DNA of 34,254 nucleotides from Micrococcales bacterium (GTDB taxonomy: Bacteria; Actinomycetota; Actinomycetes; Actinomycetales; Microbacteriaceae), in contig CANLCU010000009.1 of the NCBI GenBank assembly GCA_947489135.1, positions 1 through 34,254 of the forward strand. Reading direction: 5' to 3'. Numbering within the stretch: position 1 is the stretch's first letter; the number at the start of each line of letters is the position of its first letter. A program made the translations under genes and the position numbers. The notes under the pieces are model-generated. The model was given only the letters and a program-made list of their open reading frames with translations, did no database searches and was not told the DNA's origin. Below, one piece after another: positions 15,301-22,390 of the stretch.

Positions 15301-15965
15301 TAGTGGCTTTAGTGAAAGCTCCCGTTGCTCAGGTAACTGAAGAACTTACTAAAGAGGAGAAGCTAGCAATTGTTTCGGTTGGCTATAGGAACATCGCTGC
15401 TTTTGTTGATGACGTGATTCTTGCTCTCATCCAAGGTGAGGTAGAGAATCAAACAAGTGCCAACCTAAACGCTCAAGAGATCAGTTCTAAGGTTTCAACT
15501 CAGGTTATTGAAGAGTGCAGAAATTGCATGAACTTAGTTTCTGAGATTGCTGTTATCTCACGAGATGCAAGCAAAGCCATCTCTAACATTCAAGACATCT
15601 CTTTGTTGTTTGTATTGGCTAACCAGAAGAAGCATCTTGCTCAGCTAATGACAAACAAACTAATCAGCACAACAACAATTCAGAGATTCGATCGTCTTCC
15701 TGTTTATCTCCAAGCAAACAAGATGCGAACAGCCAAGTTATTAGAAGATGTTGAAAGAGATAGACGACTAGAGATTGAACTCAATCAAGCGATTCTCTTG
15801 TTTGAGAATGCAGGTGGAGCAATCCCACTTAAAGATGGAATGCCAGAAAACATTGTTAATGCCAGATGGGCACTAGAAGAATTCAGAGTGAGCTTATTTG
15901 CTCAAAGCCTTGGAACTAAAGAACCAGTATCTCTAGAGAGAATCAAGAAGATTCTAAATTCTTAG
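12327..15965 (+). CDS. hrpA: ATP-dependent RNA helicase HrpA
   Basis: The 1212-residue DEAH-box helicase has motif I GATGSGKTT (35-43), Ia TQPRRIAA, motif II DEAH (129-132), motif III SAT (161-163), motif V near TNVAETSLTIP and motif VI QRAGRAGR. The winged-helix and ratchet (HA2) region follows. The long C-terminus from about residue 620 corresponds to OB-fold plus DUF3418 of bacterial HrpA. HrpA acts on RNA; in E. coli it was tied to fimbrial mRNA processing and to rescuing stalled ribosomes. Length is slightly below the usual 1280-1300. The GTG start has no ribosome site but a -10 hexamer 7 nt upstream. The stop codon overlaps that of the convergent DUF3817 gene (TTAG, 15962-15965). Confidence 0.95.
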   Translation: MNIQKITYPQDLPVSARRSEILEAIKDNQVVVIAGATGSGKTTQIPKMCLELGRSSIAHTQPRRIAARAVAERIAEELKVDLGDLVGYQVRFTDKAGPKTKVKVMTDGILLNAMQRNRKLEQYDTIIIDEAHERSLNIDFLLGYIKQLLPKRPDLKVIITSATIDPESFSKHFNDAPIIEVSGRTFPIEVRYRPINQDEEDNPDPDASTTARDYIDGILSALDELATEPKGDVLVFLSGESEIKDAQEAIQGRITSGSLGKGTEVLPLYGRLSSAEQHRVFETSKLAGLQRRIILATNVAETSLTIPNIKYVIDAGTARISRYSPAAKVQRLPIEAISKASANQRAGRAGRTSPGVVIRLYSEDEYEAKSEFTDPEILRTNLASVILQAAQLDLGEITKFPFLQAPEQRGVKDGLALLGELGCLKDPKNKVVELTAVGKDLARLPIEPRFGRMLLESKKHDLVREVMIIVAGLTIQDPRERPVIKRPQADQAHARFTDVTSDFLTLLNLWNYIEQKQKSLSSSAFRRLCKAEFLNYLRVREWQDLVRQITSIAKPLGLIPGIAKSDPDGIHKSLLSGLLSQIGLKQLSDKKAGDLVKKSDKPIKTSNEYLGSNGKKFVIFPGSALAKKPPVAVMSAELVETSRVFARMNAAINPEWAENLAGDLVKRSFSEPHWEKSQGSVVAYERVMLFGVPIVVSRRMQYSRLDMKLCRELFIRHALVQGEWDSKQAFDRENKELLKRLEELAENSKKPLYAPDDEDVFRFYQTRIPQEVVSTRSFEGWWKKAQRETPALLTMTREDLLPQETTERIEIPDSWTFGEDTYKLEYKYQPGEIEDGLTVVLPIEDLPTVSRDAFDWLVPQLRKDLISELIRTLPKNIRKYVVPAADWANKALATLPENPTEPLLDTLAKTLRTLSGNHMTGADFKLEELPVSLRITYKLIAENKEVKGVSLDIDELKQKFDPAFVKHRPGMAKVLTPNVDALKLKQKFVSEVVALVKAPVAQVTEELTKEEKLAIVSVGYRNIAAFVDDVILALIQGEVENQTSANLNAQEISSKVSTQVIEECRNCMNLVSEIAVISRDASKAISNIQDISLLFVLANQKKHLAQLMTNKLISTTTIQRFDRLPVYLQANKMRTAKLLEDVERDRRLEIELNQAILLFENAGGAIPLKDGMPENIVNARWALEEFRVSLFAQSLGTKEPVSLERIKKILNS

Positions 15966-16423
15966 TCAAACCAAGTTGTTGGTGAGCCAAGAGAAACAAG
16001 CAATACAAACAGTGCTGTAAGTCCAACAACAATCACAAGCACCAAAGTAATTGGTCTTGCTATGAACCAGCGGAATACACGATCAATAAAGCCCTTATCT
16101 CTTGGGTCATCAGAAGTAGTTGTTCTCCATGCACCTTCAAGAGAACCATTCTTCTTCACTGCCATTTCAAAAGGAATGGTTGCGAAAGGAACTATCGCTA
16201 GAGCTACAGCTAGAGCAGTCTTTCCAAAACCCCATCTCTGGTTCACACCAGTAAGAGCTGCTGTTACTGCGTACCCCAAGAACACTGCTCCGTGGATGCT
16301 TCCGGCAATAGCTACGGTTAGCGGATCTAGCCCTACTGCTCTAGCAATAAGAGCAGAGATAAGCAGTGTCCAGGTAACGGCTTCTGCTTTAGCGAATGTG
16401 TTGAATAGTTTCTTAGGGCTCAT
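15962..16423 (-). CDS. DUF3817 integral membrane protein
   Basis: The 153-residue protein has four hydrophobic segments. It matches the DUF3817 layout: FNTFAKAEAVTWTLLISALI at the start, GSIHGAVFLGYAVTAALT in the middle, and WGFGKTALAVALAIVPFATI with PFE after it. A basic, polar linker and a final segment (ITLVLVIVVGLTALFVLLV) follow. Function of the family is unknown; small YdzA-like membrane proteins of this kind are common in Actinobacteria. The ATG at 16423 has AGGAAG 6 nt upstream. It lies 28 nt after the first alpha-glucosidase on the same strand and could be its operon partner. Its stop overlaps hrpA's. Confidence 0.85.
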   Translation of the reverse strand: MSPKKLFNTFAKAEAVTWTLLISALIARAVGLDPLTVAIAGSIHGAVFLGYAVTAALTGVNQRWGFGKTALAVALAIVPFATIPFEMAVKKNGSLEGAWRTTTSDDPRDKGFIDRVFRWFIARPITLVLVIVVGLTALFVLLVSLGSPTTWFD

Positions 16424-16451
16424 GGTTACTTCCTGTTTGGGTACCTATCTA

Positions 16452-18122
16452 TTAAAGACCCTTGAGCCATAGAGTCTCGTTAGGGCGAACCTCGTCGCTT
16501 ACTCCCTCGAGGCTAGAGATCAGAACTTGGCCTTCAGGCATTGAGATTGCAACACTACCGAAGTTGTGAATTACAAGAATCCCATTGTTCCTAAAGGCAA
16601 GGGAACTATTGGTGCAGAGTTCTGTAACCCATTCAAATGAACCGTGGCCTAGATCTAGTTCTTTTCTAAGGGCTAAAACTGCTTTATACATCTCAAGAGT
16701 TGAACCTGCTTTGCCTTCTTGAAGATCTCTCGAGTAGTTCTTATAGATATCTGGTTGAGGTAGCCAGGCACTTCCAGTTGAAGAGAATCCGTTTGATGCG
16801 TTCACTCCAGCTTCCCAAGGAAGTGGAACACGGCAACCATCTCTTCCAACTCTTGCTCCATTGGTTCTAAAGAAGGTTGGGTCTTGTCTGAATTCATCTT
16901 CGAGAGTGGTGTGTTCAGGAAGACCTAGCTCTTCTCCTTGGTAAAGATACATAGAACCAGGAAGAGCGAGAGTGAATAGTGTCGCTGCTCTTGCTTTAGT
17001 TAGACCTAGCTCATTATCAGGTTGAGGATTCTTAGGACCAATGCCATCAGATGCTGTTGATCTTCCATAATCACCACCAAGTCTTGAAGCATGTCTAATC
17101 ACATCGTGATTAGAAAGCACCCAAGTGCTTGGTGCTCCAACACTGTCGAATGCTTCGAAGGATTCGTTGACTGTTTTGAAAATAGATTCAGCGGTCCAGA
17201 GTGAATCTAGATATCTGAAGTTAAAGGTTTGATGGAATTCATCTGGTCTAACCCATAGAGCCATAAACGAAAGAGGTAGAACATATGCCTCTCCACACAT
17301 CACTCGCTCACCTGGATAGCTATCTAGGATTGCACGCCATCTTCTAAAGATGGTGTGAACAGAATCTTGGAACCACATCGGAGGATTCTCTTCACCTTCA
17401 ATAAAGCCAGCACCTGCTCTATCAACATAAGGATGATCAGGCAGTCCTTTGGCTTTAGCCATGGCGTGTGGCTGGTCAACTCGGAAACCATCAACGCCTC
17501 TGTCTAACCAGAACTTGAGGACATCTTCAAAAGCTTCTTGAACTTTAGGGTTCTCCCAATTGAGATCTGGTTGAGATGAATCAAAGAGATGGCAGTACCA
17601 CTGGCCTAAAGAACCATCAGGGTTTGTGACTCTGGTCCAGGCAGGACCTCCAAACATAGACACCCAGTTGTTAGGCGGTAAATCTCCATTGCCATCTTTG
17701 AAGTGGTAGAACTCTCGCTCGGGTGAACCCTCAGGAGAGTTCAGAGCTGCTTGGAACCAAGCATGTTGATCACTTGAATGATTAGGAACAAGATCCACCA
17801 GGATCTTTAGTCCTAGTTCATGAGCTCTATTGAGCATCACATCAAAATCATCGAGAGTTCCAAATAGTGGATCAACCCCTCTGTAATCAGAGACGTCATA
17901 GCCAGCATCCTTTTGAGGGGATGGCATAAAAGGGGATAACCATATGGCATCTATCCCTAGAGAAGCAAGGGATTCAAGTCTTGAAGTAATACCTTTTAGA
18001 TCTCCCATGCCATCGCCATTGCCATCAGCAAATGACCTTGGATAAACCTGGTAGATAACTGCGGAACGCCACCAGTCTGCCTTTTTACTAGCTGGGTGAG
18101 TAACTGCTCCAAATAACTCCAT
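16452..18122 (-). CDS. GH13 alpha-glucosidase (paralogue 1)
   Basis: The 556-residue glycoside hydrolase family 13 enzyme has no signal peptide, so it is intracellular. Conserved regions in order: DLVPNHSSDQH (110-120), GFRVDQ with nucleophile Asp216, MCGEA with acid/base Glu278, and LSNHD with Asp340. The opening WWRSAVIYQVYPRSFADGNG is typical of oligo-1,6-glucosidase and maltase-like enzymes. Expected reaction: release of glucose from the non-reducing end of malto- or isomalto-oligosaccharides. It is about 60% alike by eye to the paralogue at 22391-24118, but region II reads VDQPHA rather than IDVAHG, which may change specificity. TAAAAT lies 7 nt before the ATG (18122), so the mRNA is probably leaderless. 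A perfect inverted repeat (18165-18180) stands upstream. DUF3817 follows on the same strand. Confidence 0.92.
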   Translation of the reverse strand: MELFGAVTHPASKKADWWRSAVIYQVYPRSFADGNGDGMGDLKGITSRLESLASLGIDAIWLSPFMPSPQKDAGYDVSDYRGVDPLFGTLDDFDVMLNRAHELGLKILVDLVPNHSSDQHAWFQAALNSPEGSPEREFYHFKDGNGDLPPNNWVSMFGGPAWTRVTNPDGSLGQWYCHLFDSSQPDLNWENPKVQEAFEDVLKFWLDRGVDGFRVDQPHAMAKAKGLPDHPYVDRAGAGFIEGEENPPMWFQDSVHTIFRRWRAILDSYPGERVMCGEAYVLPLSFMALWVRPDEFHQTFNFRYLDSLWTAESIFKTVNESFEAFDSVGAPSTWVLSNHDVIRHASRLGGDYGRSTASDGIGPKNPQPDNELGLTKARAATLFTLALPGSMYLYQGEELGLPEHTTLEDEFRQDPTFFRTNGARVGRDGCRVPLPWEAGVNASNGFSSTGSAWLPQPDIYKNYSRDLQEGKAGSTLEMYKAVLALRKELDLGHGSFEWVTELCTNSSLAFRNNGILVIHNFGSVAISMPEGQVLISSLEGVSDEVRPNETLWLKGL

Positions 18123-18129
18123 AGCCTTG

Positions 18130-18135
18130 ATTTTA
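18130..18135 (-). promoter_or_regulatory. -10 element of alpha-glucosidase 1, leaderless
   Basis: On the minus strand TAAAAT is followed by 7 nt and then the ATG at 18122. No ribosome site is present. Confidence 0.5.
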
Positions 18136-18164
18136 GGCTCAAAAAGGGGCGGGGCTAGTCTACA

Positions 18165-18180
18165 GGAACAGGGCTGTTCC
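18165..18180. promoter_or_regulatory. Inverted repeat upstream of alpha-glucosidase 1
   Basis: GGAACAG-GG-CTGTTCC has perfect 7-bp arms. It lies about 30 bp upstream of the predicted -10 of the minus-strand gene, so it could bind a regulator. It differs from the TGTAA-type operator at 24168. Confidence 0.45.
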
Positions 18181-18210
18181 GTGTATTTACCCGAAATTAG
18201 GCTATAAAAG

Positions 18211-18270
18211 AAGTAGTTACAAATAAATAACGAACATTTACAAAGTTTCCAAAATGGAACAAGTAGTTAC
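18211..18270. repeat. Short repeats ahead of the large membrane protein gene
   Basis: AAGTAGTTAC occurs exactly twice (18211-18220 and 18261-18270), 50 bp apart start to start, or nearly five helical turns. Between them is the inverted repeat TTCCA-AAA-TGGAA (18247-18259). The set could be an operator region for the gene starting at 18308. Confidence 0.35.
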
Positions 18271-18307
18271 TAATCTGAACATTAACCATTTCAAAGGGGG
18301 AGTTTGA

Positions 18308-21300
18308 ATGTCTAAGCAACCAGCCAGCGCAGGAAAAATTATTGGGATCACCTGTGGGTCTCTATTCGCTGTGTTTGTGATTTTACCCATAGCGGGCATG
18401 CTCTTATCCTTTGTAGGCTTCGACCTACTCTCATTCGTCATACCACTACTAGTAGTGGGTCTCGTCGTATTCCTAATCCTTCGGGATAGGAAGAAGAGGT
18501 GGGCACCTCTTATTGCTCAAGCTATGGAACCTGTTCCAAGTGTGAGCGCTCAAGCGGCACCTCAGCAGACATTTGTTGGCGGGGATATTCCAACGACTGT
18601 TTGTCAACACAGTTTCTCTGCTGAAGATCTGGCGGGTAAAGCTACCATTACTTGTCCTTGTGGTTACAAGTTCAAAACTAGAGATCTGCTTGACTACCAA
18701 ACTCTGAGCGCTAGCTATCTGCGCATTGAGAGAGATTTGATGGCGGTGCGTCAAAGACTAGTTGCGTCAACTAACGCAACTGCTCCTGCAACTTCTTCTC
18801 AAAGTGTTTCTCCAGCTGCTCCGGTTGTTAAGAAAGTTAGAAAAGCAAAGAGCTCTCTTTCACTTCAGCAGTGGTTGATCATGGGTGCTAGCGCAATCAT
18901 CGTTGTTGCCGGAAGCATATTTGTTTCCACCAACCTAGATACCTTCCCAGAGGAAGGGTTCCTAGCAGTAACTCTCGGCGTTGGTATAGGAACGGCAATC
19001 TTGGCTTTCTGGGGAAGAAAGTTCTCCGTCATGTTGGCAAACTTCATGGCAACATTCTCTTCCGCCATGTTGATGTTTGCGATTCTGGTAGCAGGAGATA
19101 TTTCTAGCCCAACCTTCACTTGGGAAACAGCACCCGCCTGGTACTGGACTGCAAACCTCTTTGTTGTTTCACTCGTTTCATTTGTGCTCGCGAGATTCAA
19201 GTCAAACTTCGGTTGGAAGATTATTTCTCTAGCTGGTCTAGGTGCTTCAGCACTTGTGTTCATGTTTGGCGAGCTAGTAAACCGATTTGAAATTGGCTCA
19301 GATTCATTCGCTTGGTTCTGCTCAACTGCAACTCTGGGAGCAGTTCTAGTTGCTCTTGCAAGTAAGCGAGTTGCTCTGATCAAGTTCAAGCTTGATAAGG
19401 GAACTCCTGATCTTGAGTATGAGAAGGACTTAGCAAAGCGTGAAGATGACGCTCTGCAGAAGTTCACACTGTTTAGCGTTGCTGGTTTTGCTTTGCTAGG
19501 TGTGGGTTACCTAGTTATGAACATGCTTCGTTTTGGTGAGACTCCAGAGCCTGTGTCATTCACTGTCTTTGCACTGGTAAGCGTTTTAGCTGTAGCCACA
19601 AGATCTGTGTGGGTTGAAGCTCTTGGCACAGAAGAGAAGGTAGTGGGCCGAATCAATACTTGGCTACACATCTACGCTTATTCTGCGGTAGCTCTTGCTC
19701 TGAATACTTGGATTGTATTCATCGATCCAAGTAACTACTGGCTAGGAGTGTTTGGAACCGCAGCAATCATGTTTGGTGCCGTAGCTGTTGGTTACTTTGT
19801 CAAGAGAATTGGCGAGCACCCTATTGCCATTCAGGTAGCCCACTTCACTGTGGCAGCATCCTGGGTTCTTTGGTACATCGGTGTTGAGAAGGAGATATTT
19901 GAATACCTTGCAGCCTTCGGTATCTTCTTTGTAGCCTTCGGTCTGTCTTTGGTTTACCAGAGCTTGCTAGGTGCCAGAAGAGGCTCAATGGTTGTGGCTA
20001 CGGTATTCCACTTCTTAGGTCTAGGTTCTCTATTCCTAAGTGTGACCGGTGGGTCAGGTGTGATCTTCAGCTCTATTGAAAGTCGCGTTACTTTCGATGT
20101 TTACACACTTGAGTATGCGCTAGTTGCTCTAGGTATCGTGCTTCTAGCTGCTGCTTACTCTCCTCTGACTGCTTTGGTGAATAAGAAGCTAGGCAAAGCA
20201 CTTGACTCTGGTTCTCAGATAGTCATCTTCATCTTTACTACTCTGCTTACTGTTTTACTCACCTTCCAGTTCGAGTGGGAGAGGCCGGTAACTCCACTAG
20301 ATGAGATTTACCTCGCAGGTACATTAGGTGGAGCAGCCCTTACAACCGGTCTGCTTGCTGCAAGATATGCAGTCAAAGCACAGGGTCTGAGCGCAGTAGT
20401 TCTTCGCTACTCATATGCTTTCCAGGGAGTTTTGGCTCTGAGATTGTTAGTTACAGATCGCAACAACGAAGATCTGTTTGTAACAGGACTGGCACTAGTT
20501 GCAATAGCAGTAGTGAACTATGGCATCTCATGGATTGGGAAGGTCAAGTCTTCTGTTTGGTTGGCTTATGGCTTCTCACTCCTTGGATTACTTATCGTTG
20601 CAATTGCACAAAGAGACGAACTCGAAGTAGCAGCCCACCTTGCTCTGGTAATTGTTAGTGCACTTGCTTTGAACCTCGTACTGAGAATTGTGGACAAGCG
20701 AGTATCAGGACGTTACACAACGTACTTCTCACTCATAAGTGTGTTTGGTCTATCAGTTACATCGATTTTGATGAACACCGTAGAGTGGACTCTTTATGCT
20801 GATTCAACTCAGGTATACCTAGGTCTAGGAATTCTAACGTTGGTAGCTGTTCTTTCAGCAGGGGCAGCCGAACTAAAGACAGTGTCTTCAGAGAGAGTTG
20901 CTATTGCTCTGAGAGTGACTGGTTTGGCATATCTATTCCTTGCCTTCTCAACACTGGCCGGATTCAACATCCTTGATGTTACAAAGGAAGAAGTTAGCTT
21001 TAGAAGTATTGCACTTTCTGCGATCTTTGCTGTCATTGTCTTTAGACAGCTCAACGTATCTAGTACTGCAAAGTCTCAAACTACATACGGTTGGTTTGCT
21101 CTTAGCTATCTAGCTCCAGTAACAGTTGCTCTGTTTGTTAGCGATTTGCTAAGAGACTCAATTGATCTAGATAAGTTCAACCTCGAACTTTACACAGTGC
21201 CTCTAGCTATTGCTATTGCTCTTCCAGCTTTGTTCAACAAGGCAGCAAGCCAGAGCCTTAGAAGATTAGCTGGCATGGATGTGCCACTGCTATTCCCAGT

Positions 21301-22324
21301 AGCAGCATCTGCTATCTACTCTCTAACTCAGAACGTAAATGAAGAAGCAACTGTTTATCGACTAGTTGCATCGACAGCAATTCTTGCTCTGTACTCCTGG
21401 TTTAGATTCTCTAAGGCACCTAACCTGCTTTGGGCAATTCTGGAATACACAGGTCTTGTAGGTCTAGGTCTATCGCTAGCTCAACTAGTTGAGGTACTAG
21501 CTCCAGATCTAATGGAAGGTCCTGAGCTGTTTGGTCTGGGAGCTGCAGCTGCAATCGTGGTTGGCAACATGAACCTGAAGAAGATTGTTGATTTCAAATC
21601 AACCCTGTTCAGTTACGGATTGCCTCTGTTCACACTGGTACTGCCTTCGATCATCCATACCTACACAACTCTGGATATCTCGATTGCGCTAACTAACCCA
21701 ACTCAGATCACTCGCATTGTTGGAGTGCTATTGATTGCTCTGGTTTCACTAATTCTTGGTATTAGAAACGGAAACCTTGGAACAGCAGTAGCTGGTGGAG
21801 CTGCGCTATCACTACTTATCTTGCCTATCACTTGGGCAAGTGCAGGTCAGAGTTCAGACTATGAAACAACAGTTGCTCTTAGAGCACTAGGTGTTTCACT
21901 GTTCCTATTCCTCTTCCTAGGTGGATTGAGAAGTATCAACAAGTTACCTGATAGCAGCTACATCTATCTAGGTATTCCATCTGTAGTAGCCCTAGGTCCA
22001 TCATTGTTCTTGACCTTTACTTCAATCGGGAACTCATCTCTGACTCAGGTTGACTGGTGGAGATTCGGAATCATGATGGTTGCAACAGTTACCTTGCTGG
22101 TAGTTGGAGCTCTCAGATCTCTAGGTGGATTGTTCTTCCCAGGATTAGTTGGAGTCATAGTTGGTGTCCTACCGTATGCCTTCCAGCCAATTGCTCGAGA
22201 GAGCTGGTTCCTATGGGTAGTGCTACTTCTAATTGCAGCGGTGATGGTTTGGATTGCTGTTCGTCTAGAGCAGTTACGCAAGCTAGGTAAGTCCGGTGCA
22301 TCTTGGATTAAGTCTCTAAAGTAA
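18308..22324 (+). CDS. Very large polytopic membrane protein, unknown function
   Basis: The 1338-residue protein starts at ATG 18308, 8 nt after AAAGGGGGA. Two membrane segments lie in residues 10-58. A cytoplasmic-looking part with a small metal-ribbon-like pattern follows (Cys99, His101, Cys116, Cys118: VCQHS, then TCPCGYKF), then a short helical stretch (about 128-152) and an A/P/S-rich linker. From about residue 187 to 1320 there are more than thirty hydrophobic segments with few long loops. This is reminiscent of DUF2339-type giant membrane proteins, but I do not recognise the family with certainty. Its neighbours are the two GH13 glucosidases, both on the opposite strand, so context says little. 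A shared terminator follows. Possible roles in envelope or polysaccharide handling are speculation. Confidence 0.85.
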   Translation: MSKQPASAGKIIGITCGSLFAVFVILPIAGMLLSFVGFDLLSFVIPLLVVGLVVFLILRDRKKRWAPLIAQAMEPVPSVSAQAAPQQTFVGGDIPTTVCQHSFSAEDLAGKATITCPCGYKFKTRDLLDYQTLSASYLRIERDLMAVRQRLVASTNATAPATSSQSVSPAAPVVKKVRKAKSSLSLQQWLIMGASAIIVVAGSIFVSTNLDTFPEEGFLAVTLGVGIGTAILAFWGRKFSVMLANFMATFSSAMLMFAILVAGDISSPTFTWETAPAWYWTANLFVVSLVSFVLARFKSNFGWKIISLAGLGASALVFMFGELVNRFEIGSDSFAWFCSTATLGAVLVALASKRVALIKFKLDKGTPDLEYEKDLAKREDDALQKFTLFSVAGFALLGVGYLVMNMLRFGETPEPVSFTVFALVSVLAVATRSVWVEALGTEEKVVGRINTWLHIYAYSAVALALNTWIVFIDPSNYWLGVFGTAAIMFGAVAVGYFVKRIGEHPIAIQVAHFTVAASWVLWYIGVEKEIFEYLAAFGIFFVAFGLSLVYQSLLGARRGSMVVATVFHFLGLGSLFLSVTGGSGVIFSSIESRVTFDVYTLEYALVALGIVLLAAAYSPLTALVNKKLGKALDSGSQIVIFIFTTLLTVLLTFQFEWERPVTPLDEIYLAGTLGGAALTTGLLAARYAVKAQGLSAVVLRYSYAFQGVLALRLLVTDRNNEDLFVTGLALVAIAVVNYGISWIGKVKSSVWLAYGFSLLGLLIVAIAQRDELEVAAHLALVIVSALALNLVLRIVDKRVSGRYTTYFSLISVFGLSVTSILMNTVEWTLYADSTQVYLGLGILTLVAVLSAGAAELKTVSSERVAIALRVTGLAYLFLAFSTLAGFNILDVTKEEVSFRSIALSAIFAVIVFRQLNVSSTAKSQTTYGWFALSYLAPVTVALFVSDLLRDSIDLDKFNLELYTVPLAIAIALPALFNKAASQSLRRLAGMDVPLLFPVAASAIYSLTQNVNEEATVYRLVASTAILALYSWFRFSKAPNLLWAILEYTGLVGLGLSLAQLVEVLAPDLMEGPELFGLGAAAAIVVGNMNLKKIVDFKSTLFSYGLPLFTLVLPSIIHTYTTLDISIALTNPTQITRIVGVLLIALVSLILGIRNGNLGTAVAGGAALSLLILPITWASAGQSSDYETTVALRALGVSLFLFLFLGGLRSINKLPDSSYIYLGIPSVVALGPSLFLTFTSIGNSSLTQVDWWRFGIMMVATVTLLVVGALRSLGGLFFPGLVGVIVGVLPYAFQPIARESWFLWVVLLLIAAVMVWIAVRLEQLRKLGKSGASWIKSLK

Positions 22325-22338
22325 ATCGATAAGTTAAA

Positions 22339-22372
22339 CAGAAGTGCCCGGCTTCTATGCCGGGAACTTCTG
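22339..22372. terminator. Bidirectional terminator
   Basis: CAGAAGT and ACTTCTG, then CCCGGC and GCCGGG, form a 13-bp stem with one G-A mismatch and a 6-nt TTCTAT loop, between the converging membrane protein and alpha-glucosidase 2 genes. The T content after it is modest on both strands. Confidence 0.75.
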
Positions 22373-22390
22373 CGTTAACCGCTTTCTTAT

